A stretch of DNA of 64,000 nucleotides from Beverwykella pulmonaria. Taxonomy: Eukaryota > Ascomycota > Dothideomycetes > Pleosporales > Melanommataceae. The stretch spans positions 305,901 through 369,900 of the forward strand of contig BCHH01000016.1 of the NCBI GenBank assembly GCA_001599595.1. Direction: 5' to 3'. The notes below the pieces were generated by a model that ran no database searches, was not told the origin of the DNA, and was given only the letters and a program-made list of their open reading frames with translations. A program made the translations under genes and the position numbers. Shown piece by piece: positions 50,506 through 63,033 of this stretch; position 1 is the first letter of the stretch; each line of letters begins with the position of its first letter.

Positions 50506-52588
50506 TAACGCGCCATGCTCCAGGCTCTGTCTCTGTTACCACGATGGTGTTTCGGGTTTTCTTTCATTTCTACTTTTATGCACCGGCAAGCTTGGTTTTT
50601 GCATCACACACGAGCGAGTCTCTACTTCACCACACCTTTTCGGATACTTGGAGTTCGGCGATGGCGCATGGCAGCACGAGCGTTTTGAAACTTTGTTTTG
50701 CAGCACGTTTTCACACGGCGTGCGACATAAAACCTTTAATCACGAGTACCTGGGAGGCTGGCTTTTGAAATACCTCCCATTTTACTTACCTCGGCCCCTC
50801 CGTTTGGTTATCTTCTCCGGCTTTTTCCTCCCTCGTCTATTTTCGTACTCCTTTTCCCGTCGAATCGGACCGCTGGCACTATTGCTTAACTGTTCCTAAT
50901 ACAGAAGCCTTCTTATCGAGGTTTACTTGCTTGTTTACCTACTTAGCTTACTACTTCCCCTGATTCCCCCATTTCCATTTGCGGCCCCTTTCGATTCTTG
51001 TATCATGAGCTTCCTTACTCTAGTTTTTTTTGACCCTTGGTTGAGTATGTGTGGGTACGGGGACTGGATGCCTGGCTAGTAAATGAGATATGGTGTGGGA
51101 TAAGGAGAGAGTGTGAGCGACTAGTTTAGATGAATATACTTGGTGTAGCCAAGGTGTTGCGAATGGACATTTGAACCTCAATTGTGTGAATAGTGAATGA
51201 TGCTTTTCTTTGCCTCGGAGGATAGCTTAGGGGTAGCGCTTGGGTAATATTCTAGATTCCCCTAGTATCGATTTTCGCTAACCCTTGTCAGTGCGGATCG
51301 TCCCTTCCCTCTTGCGCTCTGGTGGCGCCAGTTCCGTGAGGCTGACCCAGCATTTGGCGTTCAGACCCCTAGCTGGACGTCCAACCTCATCCCGATCTGG
51401 CTTCACGCATATCTCCTCACATCGCCTTTTGCGGGATGCTACAGCCAGCCACCAGACGCATGAAGTGGGGTAGGGAACAACATCCTCAACGCTGGGCTGA
51501 AGGCAATATATGCTGTGGAGACTCTCCGCTAGCCTCCGCAACAGCTTGCTGCTGCTTCGACGCCTCCCGTTCAAGTGCGTAAATAGCACATACTGGTTAT
51601 CAGTACTAACGATTTTTTGACAGGTACAGCGGTATAGGAATACATTAGTCATTTGGCCCCATATCTGGATTGCGTTGCGAGGCAGTCTTGAAAAGAGATA
51701 GCGGCAACGGGCTAGCACACACGGTCATGGCCTCGCTTCGGGCCTTGCCGCTTCCGGATTCGGTGAATGATTTGGTTGCGCGTCGAGCCAGTTTTTATTT
51801 TGGAGATGAGTGCGCCTCAAGCAAGCCTTCTCTCTCGCTTCGGAGAGACCGATATTACGGTCTTGGGAATCACAGTCTTAGGAATCTGCTCCATTCACAG
51901 CAGGTGTTTTCCAGTCCCACGATTGGAAGTCGAGTAAAACTTCCTGTATTCGAGATCAGCATGCGGGGTTTGAGTTTCGGCTTGCATCTTCAGCTCTTCA
52001 ACTCTTCAGCTCATCTTCTTGGAGACGGAGAAAGAACGTCATCGCCTTGATCGCTCGTTTATGTTTCCTGTGGCAAGCGGTTTGTTCTTTCCGTGACTGA
52101 CTCTCAACCTGTTATGTGGGAGCTGAATGAGATTGGTGTGCACTCCGTCGCGCTACTACCCCTACCTTCCAGGTTCCACTCAGCCTAGATCTCAATTCTA
52201 TCTACCCAATTAATACAGCCTCAGGGCATTTAGTTAGCCATCTAGCTTGCTTTCTGTGCTCAACTGGGTCACCTCTCGCTCAATTCGGTCATCCCTCGGC
52301 AAGGCCTGCTCGTGCGAACTCCCGACAAGTCAGGGTGTTGAGCATCTACTGACTTATGAGGGTTCGATAACCCATACATAGCTTAAATTCTGTAATGTCT
52401 GTTCATGAGTGTTGGCACTCTCCTTCATATTTCATTCATTCAGTCCTTTTTTTGCTGCTACCCACAGAGACCTAAACAGATTTGGTCATCTAATAGACCA
52501 ATGTGAGTAGTTCCTTCCAATAGATTCCTTACCCCTACTCGACTCTTGTTCTGTCTTCGATTACTGATTTACCTTCAGTGATACTGGC
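50506..52588. other. Intergenic between the Btz-like and STAND genes
   Basis: About 2.1 kb. A frame with ATG at 51727 (MASLRALPLPDSVNDLVARR) runs to 52050 on the plus strand, but I see no domain and do not call it. T-rich tracts at 50560-51030 look like 3' untranslated sequence. An ATG followed by GTGAGT-like bases near 52500 and an acceptor at about 52578 suggest an intron in the leader of the STAND gene. Confidence 0.5.
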
Positions 52589-55500
52589 ATGGCACCCATC
52601 GCTATTAGTCCTATGCTGTCTCCTCGTGGCAATGGTACATCGCAGCCATCTGCTCTCACCATGATGGACGATGGTCTGATGTCTCCAACTTCTGAACTCT
52701 CCGACAGCCTTCGCGTGCCCAAACCCAGCGTCCTCCGAGAATATTCGACGAAGACATCTTCAATTATGCGCACGCGATTTGGACGCTCGACTTCTGTGGC
52801 CTTCGACGGCCAGGGCTCAGTCCACGACTTCCTGAAGATGCTCAAAAACGAGCGTTTCCGACACATGCCTCACGATGGCTCCAATTGGGACAAGGTTTTG
52901 AAGTGGGCCGACAACATCGGCGGAGTTGTGCTCCTGTCTGACGGCATCCTCAACGAGTTCATGTTGAACTGTGAGGGTGCGACACGTCTAATCTGTGATA
53001 GTTGCACCGGTCTAATCCAGGTCCGTGTTTCACACATCGTATATCGTGAGGATTGAAAACTGATCTGAGCAGTTGGGAACCGATCACATCAAGGTTCTCT
53101 TGAAGGTCTTCTCTGTATTTCACAAAATGGCTTTCTCTCTGGCTGTGTTCCTTCGGCAGAGCCATCTCATTAAGTCAACATCTGATGCCCGTCGCGAGCT
53201 GGCGCACGCGTATCAGGAGTTCGCGCACTTAACACTTGATGTCTATGAAAACTGTGCTATCAGGTGCCGAGGTCAGTTCGCTTTTTTATTTTCAGAGTAG
53301 TCGATTTATCAGACTCAAGGAAATCTCATGGGGTACGCCGCAAAGTCCCTATAGTGAAGACAATGGGGGCCCAGCAGGGCCGGGATGAACCCTTCGGCAC
53401 TGCCTGAAATTGGTCATCTGCTCACAAGGTTCCTGATCTTCAGTGGATTGCCTGGAGGTGGTAACATGGCAACTTGAAGGACCCCTCACTAATTCTTAAC
53501 AGGAGGCAAAACCATTGACCTCAATGATTTTGATGTTTACGTGAACCACGGCAGTGCTTCTTTCTACGGACACTTAGAGTCAGTCTCTATCTCGATGTGG
53601 ACGTCCGGAAAACACTGTTCCCATTTCAAGATTCAGGATATTCGAGAGTTTCTATCGCCACAGGATAGTGTGGTTCGCACGATCATGTCAAATCAGCTGT
53701 ACTCCGAATCGACTCGGGCGGAGTTTACGTGCGAGTGGTTCACTCCGCATCTTCGAAAGTTCACAAGAGCTGGCAGTAAGAAGGTCTTGCTGATTACCGG
53801 CGCCGCATGCACTGGAAAAACAGTTCTTGCGCGGTGGATTCACGAGAAGCTTCAGGAGTCGGTCGACAATGAGCCGTACGACGTGATCTCCTACGCTGTT
53901 GGTAAGTCGGCCGTTGTTCTTCCAGGAATAGCCAGGCAACTAATGCCTTGCTAGACACGAACGTGAGATACAGCACCGACCCATTGTCTCTCATCAAGAG
54001 TCTGTTGCTCCAACTTCTTGATCGCAAGATCGGTCGCGAGTCTCTTCTCACTCAAGTTGCGAAGGCAATGGAGAGGTCACTGAAAGGGGATTCCCCTGCA
54101 GAGGTCGAGAAAATACTCTGGTCTGCCTTGGAAGCATCTCTGGATGACAAGAAGACCATGATCGTTATCGATGGTCTTGATCAATTGTCAGGTGTACGCA
54201 TCGGCAATCCACCGGCTCTAGAGATCCTCGACAAGATCACGAAATCGAAACGCAATGTCAAAGCAATCGTCCTTAGCAGACATGTTAGCGACTCGGCTCT
54301 AAAGCACTGCCAGGAGTCTCTTTCCCTAGAGGATATTCAGGAGACGACTGGCGATATTCAGTACTACATCGAGGACTTCATCCAGCATCACTCTGAGCTC
54401 AGGAAGTTGAAGGAAGCTGAAAAACATAGCATTGTGCAGAAGTACACGGAGGGCGCCAGAGGATCGTTCCTCTGGGCAGAGTTGCAAATACAAAGTGTCA
54501 AGCATGAAACATCTGCCTCTGCCATTTTGAAGGCCTGTCAAAAAGCTCCAAAGACTGTTGACGACTCTCTTGATCGATTGATCGCGAACCTCGACACAAC
54601 ACGCCCAGAAACGAAACACATCCTATCCTGGGTCCTGGCTGCTGAACGTCCGCTGACTGTGAAGGAGGTCAAGTCTCTCCTCGAAATCGATCTAGATGGT
54701 TCAAACTCTGATTACCGCCCAATCTTCAGTGATGTTGAGAAGACTATTCGCCAGCTTTGCAGTTCCCTCGTCATCATTCGCGACGGATTGGTATATCTTC
54801 GCCACCCCAGCATTCGGGACAGGCTTGCGTCTACAACATCCGCAAGCAACAAGGGCACTAAATTAGTCATCGACTTGAAGGACGCACATCGAGAGTTGAC
54901 TATTCGTGCCATGGCCTACGTCAAAATCCATCTTCAGCATGGCGATATCGAACCCCAGGCAGATCTCTACGACCAGAAAGAGATGACACGAGTTTTCGCC
55001 AACCATCATCTTTTCGAGTATGCCACGCGTTACTGGATTCTCCACTTCCGATCCTCGTCACTCTTCGACAAAAGCAATGGCAAGTTGAATCTGTCAGCCT
55101 CCTTCAAGAACTCGCTCTCCAGCACTGTTCGCTTGGCCTTGTTCGAAGGGAGCTGCTTAGCTCGCCATTATGTTGCTTCCGAAGCAGAAAAGCTTCAGAA
55201 CCTGGCCTACAACGTCCGGAAAGCAGTTCTCGGCGAGCACACAACTGCCGTCCTCCAAAGTCTCCTTCTTGAGCTTAGGATCGGCCGAAAGTTCAAAGCT
55301 GCCACTCTTCTTGCTGAGTACAGCTATGAGGGCTGGAAAATCTCGCGCCACAGTTGCTCAACCACAGTTGTTCAGGCGCTCGCTGAAGCTTTCATCGAGT
55401 ACACTGTCACAATCAGAGGAGCGGAGCATACCGAATTCTGTTCCAGGAAAGAGCAGATCCTCCAGTATCTGATTGAAGTCTATGAGCATGATCACCACGA

Positions 55501-58500
55501 GACGAAGGAGATTCACTACCTCAGGATCTTGGCGGAGTTGTACATTGAGACTCACCAGATCCAGAAAGCGGTTGTTATCTATAGAAAACTCCATCGACTT
55601 CGTCTTCAGACTTGTGGACATCTCCACGAGGAAACCCATGCGCTTTTCAAACTTCTCATCACCTACTTGAAGGAGCTCTCCCTTTACGATGAAGTCTTGG
55701 AGATCACCTTAGAGTATCACGAGTATCTGGAACAGACTCTGCTCATTACCGATGAGCGACGCATAAGTTGTACTGTTGGCCTCATTGAAATATATGAAGA
55801 GCGCAAGGAGATTTTTCAGGCTGAACAAATCCTTGTTCGATTCTGGAACAGCGTGTCAATTGCGAAGATAACAACGCGCATTACTGAGCTCAAAGTCGAC
55901 TTTGCGCTCAAGTACTCAGCGTTTTTGATCCGCTATTCTCGCAAAGAAGAGTCGGAAGTCATTCTCCGCGGCATTTGGACGGAGATTCAGACGTACAGCT
56001 ACGAAACCCGTTTTGAATCTACGATGATCAAGCGCGTCCAACAGATTGCAACGTTCTTTTCGAAACTGGAGATATTTTCCATGAGTCGTTCGATCTATCA
56101 GAGTTTGTATGAACATTATGAGAGTCGCGAAGAGCGGACTTCTACCGAATGTATCACGATAGTGCGGTCTCTTGCAGAGACTATCACGAAGTCCATCTCC
56201 TACTCGAAGACGACTTCCACCTCAACTTCAACCACCTCAACTTCAACCACCTCAACTTCAACCACCTCAACTTCAACCACTACGGTGGTATCCAAAGAGG
56301 AACGGAAGACGCTCCATGAGGTTTTTGAGTCCTCGTTGATGTCAACCGAAATTTCTTCAACAACAATCTCGATCTGTCAAGCACTGTGCTCCAGCTACAT
56401 GCATGAGGAGCGATACGAGGAAGCTTGTGAGATCTACAGCCGAGTCATTAGCAAAGTGTGGGCTTCCATCGAGAGCACCTCTGTGTCTCTTGAGATTGAT
56501 ATATTTGAGATCACCGAACACTTTACTGAGGAGATATTTGAGCTGGCCTTCAGTCTTGCCATCTGCCACTTCAAGATGCTGCATATTGACATCGCTGCCT
56601 CGATCTACATCAATCTTTTCCGGGCTTTGATTTGCATTCGCCACATTGAGAACAAGCATTTCTTGCTCGCGAAGATCAAGATCATCATCAAGTTCTTCGA
56701 AGAGATCTACCAGTACGAGCGCGTGATAGAAATATATCGCGAGCTGTTTGTTTGGATGCCGATTTGCTTTGGCAAGACAGATTCTGAGACTATTACTATT
56801 CTTCTCGAATTCGCCCGAATCTGTTTCCGAATGAGGCTGTACAAGGAAGCATCTACAGCTTGTTTCTACGTTTATTCCTGCTTTCACATCTCTAACGGCT
56901 GCCTCCATTACGATGGATTTGCGGCTGCACTTCTTCTCTGTGAGATTTATGAGATAGAATGCAAGTGGGAGCTCGCGTATGAAGTGTACGGATACCTCTG
57001 GAGGACCTTCGTGCGGTTCGGTTTCGAGTACAAGCTAGACGTCAAGGTCGTCGAGAAGATATTCAGGCGGTACATGTTTGTTCTGGAACATAAGGAAATG
57101 GTTGAGTACAGCGTGCTTCTGGAGGTGTCGAGGGAATACTATGAGTCCTGCGTCAAGTTCTACAAACACCACCACGAGATCACCATCAAGGCCACCCTGG
57201 AGTACGCGCATACCTGCGAACGCCGAGAAGAACACCATGAGACTTCGATATCGCTGTACAAGCAAGTCATTAAGTACTGCAAAGAGACGAAGTCCGAGTT
57301 CAGCAAGACAACAATCCAAACGTGCAACACCCGTGTTGCGAAGTTGTATTCGATCAGCACCAAAGAGATCACCAAGGCGATTGAAATATATTCCGAACAG
57401 TACGAATCGTGCCGAAAAACTAAGAGCTCATCAACGGAGACTATTACCGCATTGTACAACTTGGTCTCTACGTACAAGAAGCAGAGCACTAGCGAATCGA
57501 TCACGACTGCAACGCAAACCCTCAAGACGAGCGTCCTCGACATATTCCATTCCGAGAGCCACTCCGAGGAACTCATTGAGTCAGCTAGGAGCATCGCCAA
57601 GATCTACAAGGAGTGCAGCTTCACCGAGCAGGCCACAACCCTTATCCAGGAGATGCGAAGCAAGGTGGTAGAAGAGGTCAGGGTCTCGACTATGTCATCC
57701 ACCTCGTCTACTAAAAGCGAGAAAAAGTCCTACGTCTTCTTGGCGTCATTCCAGGAAACGATTTCTGAGTCATCCTCATTCTCCTCCGTCATGGCCGAGC
57801 TACGAAGCGAGATCTTGATGTACGAGTCCTACTTCAAGGCGACCAAAACTCAAACGGATTATCGTTCTGTGATCCAATCTGGTTGCAGTCTCTACTTCCA
57901 TCTCGAAAAGAAGACCGAATGCCGCAGCGAATTTCTCAAGGTTGAGAAGGAATTGACTGAGTACTTCTGCAAGTATCTGGGTTTCTCTCGTACTGTCAAG
58001 GAGTCTGTTCTACACCTCTTCTTCCAGCTCTATTTGAAGCAGTCGACTAAGACTCGATACGAGTACGAAGTCGTCAACCAGGCCTCACAAGCTGTTTTGA
58101 AGTACACGAAGACAGCCAAATTTGCTGAAGCGTACGACCTCGTCCTGTTGATCGATCGATTTATCCACATCCACGGAGGGTTCCAGTCGGAATTCTATAT
58201 CCGAGTGGGCTTCAATCTGTCAAAGTATTTGGTGGGCATCGACACTCACAAGTGCGGTGACAACAAGCTGTACACTGCCATGCTCGACCTCTCTCGGGTA
58301 ATTTTGCAGGAAGCACTTCGAGGCTTAGACAAGGTTGATATCGAGCTTGTCGAACTGCAACAGCTTCTCGCCGATTTGGTATCCATGTTGAGCGAGCAGA
58401 AGAAATACGAGGACCTAGAAGTAAGTCACACTTTTTTCATTTCTAGCATCTGCAGCACTCTTTCACCTCCGATGAAACCAGCAGTCAATTCTAGTATGGG

Positions 58501-59433
58501 GCCAAAGGATCAATCCGGCTTTACACTACCTCACTGTAAACGGCAGATGGCCTTGCACGTCAAACGACAGATCTCAATACCACGAACTGCTGTATACCCA
58601 TGCTAACAAAACCACAGCGTATCCTCCAAACCCTCTGGCAAACACGAACGATCCGCAACAACATCTCATCCTCCCCGTTGGTACTTTATCTTGGCCGCAG
58701 CCTCATTCAGACGCTCGCATATCTCAACAAGTTCTCCGACGCCGTCCACCTTTGCTACCATATCCGCTACAATTTGGCGTACATCCGGGGTGCCCTCGAT
58801 AAATCTACTCTCGACTTCACGGTCTTGCTCTCCGAACTCTACACAGAGCAGAAACGCTTCCGAGACGCAATGGAGTTGCATGAGGATATTCTTTGCCGTC
58901 TAGGCGAGGGCCAGTCTGCTCCAGGTCTTGATGCCCTGCATGTCGCTCAGACCCACATGGAGCTCTTGAAGATGGCCTACAAACGGCATGGCAAATTTGA
59001 TAAGAGCCCCCAGCATTACTACGACGTATTCAGCGGTCTAGATCAGCGCTTCGGGGATGAAAAGGCCTGGGTCGAGAAACGACCCCAGCTAGAGAAATGG
59101 ACGCCAGGTACTAAAGACGAGGAGGTATTCGGATGCTGGAGGAAGCCCACCAAATTTGAATGGGAGTTTGAAGGGGAAGAGAGCGTGGGAGAGACGAAAT
59201 GGAGGGAGGAGTTGGTCAAACGCAGGGTTAGTGGGAAGGGTTGGTTTGGTGGGAAGGGTACCGGAGAGGGAGAGGGAGTAAATTACTTCGGCGGAGAGAG
59301 GAGGGCGGCGTCTAATGGGAATGGCGTCCATGTCCATAACGGGAATGGTGTCCATGCCCATAACGGGAATGTTGTTAGTACTAGGGATGGTAATGGCATG
59401 AATGGGGATGTGAGTAAGAACGGGCTAATCTAG
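52589..59433 (+). CDS. STAND NTPase: fungal N-terminal domain, NACHT, TPR-like repeats
   Basis: NLR-like protein of 2103 residues from five exons: 52589-53020, 53073-53271, 53503-53901, 53955-58420 and 58618-59433. Residues ~75-290 form the helical domain found before NACHT in many fungal STAND proteins (FLKMLKNERFRHMPHDGSNW, then LGTDHIKVLLKVFSVFHKMA). The NTPase follows: Walker A GAACTGKT (310-317), Walker B MIVIDGLDQL (412-421), and downstream AERPLTVKEVKSLLEIDLDG in the winged-helix region. From ~690 on it consists of TPR-like helical pairs (VVIYRKL, AIEIYSEQY, EACEIYSRV). Such proteins oligomerise on ATP binding and act as recognition or cell-death switches; ligand and effector are unknown. 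The repeat region is very rich in E, S, T, I and Y and poor in G, P, N and D. Introns 2 (231 nt) and 4 (197 nt) are unusually long. Confidence 0.88.
56221..56280 (+). repeat. In-frame 15-bp minisatellite, four perfect copies
   Basis: CTCAACTTCAACCAC is repeated four times without a mismatch, inside the STAND gene at about residues 1100-1119, where it encodes Ser/Thr repeats. Perfect identity between copies points to recent expansion or frequent length change. The length is a multiple of three, so changes in copy number keep the frame. Confidence 0.9.
59317..59364 (+). repeat. 24-bp direct repeat near the STAND C-terminus
   Basis: Two copies of a 24-bp unit (59317-59340 and 59341-59364, two mismatches) plus the start of a third encode NGNGVHVH NGNGVHAH NGN, a Gly/Asn/His-rich tail with His spaced for possible metal binding. 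The unit is in frame. Confidence 0.8.
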
Positions 59434-60080
59434 TGGATGTTGGAAGGATGAGGCGAGGGACATGGAGTTGGGACAATCGTTTACTTTGGTTTCGGCTGTA
59501 TAATCATTGCTGTCGTTTACTTTGTTACAGGAAAAAGCTATTTATATTTTTTATCATTTCACGATATGGGATAAGAGAATTATCACGGTCGCTGAGGGAT
59601 TAGTTAACATATACTAATCCTAACTTTATTTTCCGTGGTAGACACAGTGATCTTGAGCGTACAAGGCGGAAATGGATCGAAAGAGCGCGTCTTATTTTGT
59701 ATCTAAGTGCACTTCGATGGGCCAATTCAAACGTGATGAGCTTTCAAGCGTGTTTCGAATGAAGAAAAGATCGTATTATTAGATCGTGCCCCAAGAAGCC
59801 AGATAGAGAGCACAGAGTGTACCTTACAAAGCGTGTCCGTATCAATCTAGCCAAAGGTCTCCCCCTACATGATTCACAAAGTCATGATCGTCATTATCAT
59901 CGTCAGCGCGCAGGCAAATTCGAAAACGAGAAGTGAACGTAACACAAAGCAAAGAGAAAGTAGGACAATAACTTGTCCTATACCCCTCCATCACTCCTCA
60001 TACGGACTGCAAATCCCAATCTGCCGCCACACCACAGTCCCCCAGCCCGCTCTGCGTTAGCCTCCTATAACCAGGGCCCC
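59434..60080. other. Intergenic between convergent genes
   Basis: About 650 bp between the 3' ends of the STAND gene (plus) and the reverse-transcriptase-like gene (minus). A/T-rich, with no gene. Terminators for both must lie here. Confidence 0.6.
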
Positions 60081-63033
60081 TTATTCACCGTACGCGGTAC
60101 GACTCCCACCATCATCTTCTTCATCATCATCATCCTCGCCTCTCATTAACTTCAGGACCTCCCCAGGTACACTATCCTCACACCAAACCTCTAACCCGCC
60201 ATACTGCTCAAAGCATTCATCTCCATACATCTGCAGCGCCCACCTATCCTCCCCACTCATATTATACCAGCCCCTCATTCCGGGCTTTCGCGACAGCGTC
60301 CTCACCTCATCCGCGACACGCTCCGAGTTCATGATGTGGTCGCGTGGCTCCTCAAGGAGGGACTCGTAGACTGGGAGGAGGGAAGGTGGACTCGGAATTA
60401 TCTCGACCACGGGCGGGTACGGGTGGTGGCTCCCGAAGTGCTGTTTGGGTGTGAGGTACGGGTATGAGATCTGCTCACGCGTTTGGGTGTATTCTTCGAG
60501 TGTCATGAATGTGGACGGGTCGCGCGTCTCGAAGAGGGTGGTCAAGCTGGATTGCTCTGGTGGTGGGAGGGCAAGGTGCTTCTCTGTGCGGATTTCGGAA
60601 GTGAAAGTGGAGAATACGTCGGCGGCTCGCTCGTAGTGAGCTTTCTCGTCAGTTAGGAATCGGTTGATTGAGGCGCTGGGGTCGGCGACGAGCTCTCGTG
60701 CGAGGTTGAGCGTTGTGTAGGGATTCTTGACGCCGAGGCCGCCGTAGGCGGCAGGGAGGAATATTAGAGGCTCCAGAGTGATGGAGCTCTTCGGGTCAAC
60801 GTGGACAGCAAGCATTTGAGTTAGGTGAGCCGTTAGGTTGCTCGACTCGAAGATGATGCTATGCATAGTGTTGTAGGCTTCAGTTACGGCTTCGAGGTGT
60901 GGCTTTCCAAAGACATTGGCCAATGGACCGAACAAATGGGAGGCGTATTTGCCCATCGTGGCGTTCCAGACACGAATCCAGTCAAACACGGCGGTGCAGC
61001 TTGCGAGCTGTTTCTTGACGCGGCGTGCATACGCCTCAACCTTATCGTTGTCGATTGTAAAGGTGAGAGGCTGACCTTCCTGGATACAGAAATTGACAAA
61101 GCCGATTGGTTCTTTGTTAAAGCAATTTGCCATTGAAAGATTTAGATGAGTGACGTTTGAGAACTGGACCATGCTTTCGGAGACTGCGGTGCATTGCTCG
61201 GCCTTGCCTACGAAGTAGGATTTGTCACGGAGGCGATATAGATATACACCAGTATTTTTGTGCACGACGAAGTCGAGGAAGAACAGGACGAGTTCGCCGA
61301 AGAACAACTCCATGCTATGTCCAACAGGAACACCGCTGGTACGGATCAGGATCTGATCAGAAGTTCCGCGCACGACTGGACCCATGTTCAGTGGAGCCTC
61401 GAGGAATCGTGTGAAGACATCGAGCCAGATTTGGGGCACACCGATAAACTTCAGAATGGTCAGGATTGTCTTGTGGGGCAAAGACGAGGCAAAAGAGTTG
61501 AAATTCGCTGTCAGGCCGTGAACTTCGCCGTCAAACGCTTCGCGAAGTCTAGCTTCTGTCGCAAGATCCTTCATCAGCAGTGACTGCGTCTCGTTGACAG
61601 AGACAGTCTCTGGTGTGCTGCCAAACCGCTTGGGGAGCCGCGAAAGGAAGAAATTTCCGGTATAGTTCCTGTACCGTTCTTGGTTGACTTTACAGTATTA
61701 TTAGTATATACTTTTCAAAGGATTATAGGTACTGCTTACGGTTCATCCCTCCAACAGGTGGATGCATAGGAGGCCCGTATCTCATCTTACTCTTCCTGGG
61801 CCTGGTGTGATACATTGGTGGAGGAGGTGGTGGAGGAGGTGGTCCGCCGTACATTGGTGGTGGCGGTGGAAGACCAGGTGGGGGTGGTGGAGGTAGTGGT
61901 CCTCGAATACCTGGTGGAGGAGGCGGCGGCGGTGGTGGCCCGTGACAAACAGTGCAAATCGTATGCTTTGGTGCCATTGGTCTAGGCTTCGGCCTGGGTG
62001 CTAGGAGATAGTAATCGCGTTTAGCCATTTCTGCAGGTGACAGCAGCTTGTTCCTAGGCCAGATTGCGTGGTCCGAAACCAAATCGAATAAGTACTCCCT
62101 GAGTTTGACACCCCAACCGATTGCGAGGGAGTGGAGGAAGAGCATATCGACCATGTCTTCCTCGATTGTGATACAATATTTCCCTTCAGCGTTTTGGCGC
62201 GCAGTGACCGGCAGACCTTTCTCTGGGTTCCTCCAGTTCCAGTTTCGAACCGACTTTACATTGATCAAGCTGGTCAACTCGCGAATGGAAGTAGGTGATT
62301 CCAAGTAGCCCTGAAGAGTCTTTCTCTTCTCGTCGCTCAGCAGACTACCTTGGAGTAGGTCTCTGATACACCATTCCACAATATCTTCATCCACTTCTTC
62401 GTGTCCATCGATGACATCCTTTCCATACTCTTCGACATCCTCTCGCAACCTCTTGAGGGCTCGCTCACTCGCGTCGCCCTCGAACAAGCTTGCGAGATAC
62501 TTTTCCAACTCTTCGGCGTCAACTTCGTTTGGCTTGAACGTGGACTTCTCGAACTTTTCGAAGGCAGTTTCGAGCTCGCCTTCTACCATGTCGAAGTCAT
62601 CATCCAGTATCGTCTTCTCGAGGTCTGCGGATACGGATGCCAGCGACTTGTTTGTATCAATTGCTTCCCTCAACAATGATATGTGGAGGAAAGACGCATC
62701 CAAACGATTACTGTAGAGGTCCAGCTTGTCTAGGAGCTGCTTCTCGAACTTTCGGAGCTTGGCCTGGGATATCGATCGGTCGTCTTTGGCTTGCTCGACA
62801 TAGCGGGTCATGGTATCGAGGTCATCGTCGTCCTCAAGATATGGGTCAAGCGTTTTTATTTGCTCGAGGAGAGCGGTCAACCGTTGGAGAGTGTTGTCTC
62901 CCGTAGTCATAACCGTCGAGTTCTCATCATATCGGCGCTTGAAGTCAGCCGTGGCACGAGCGAACTCTTCGATCTTCAGCTCGACTGTGGCCTTCAGCAC
63001 CGGACTGATGATGGGGGGGACGAAAGTAGACAT
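60081..63033 (-). CDS. Fungal reverse-transcriptase-like protein, catalytic residues apparently lost
   Basis: Protein of 966 residues from two exons (63033-61740 and 61687-60081, 52-nt intron). Residues 1-300 are acidic and helical. Then NWNWRNPEKGLPVTARQNAEGKY and FLHSLAIGWGVKLREY follow, a block I associate with the non-mobile RT-like proteins of filamentous fungi. A poly-proline region (~361-411) comes next, then YRNYTGNFFLSRLPKRF and a palm-like region: LTANFNSFASSLPHKTI (motif A position), IRTSGVPVGHSMELFFGELV (motif B position) and LYRLRDKSYFVG (motif C position). An active RT needs Asp in motif A and Asp-Asp in motif C. Here motif A has Asn (~493) and motif C reads Arg-Asp-Lys (~585-587); no YxDD exists elsewhere in the palm. 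The C-terminus is acidic (EDDDDEEDDGG). There are no repeats, integrase or nuclease nearby, so it is a resident gene, not a transposon. The start at 63033 is the first ATG in the frame. Confidence 0.72.

Noticed and set aside
51278..51718. 146-codon minus-strand frame between the Btz-like and STAND genes
   Set aside because: No domain, and composition is typical of chance frames in GC-balanced DNA; a competing plus-strand frame overlaps its end.
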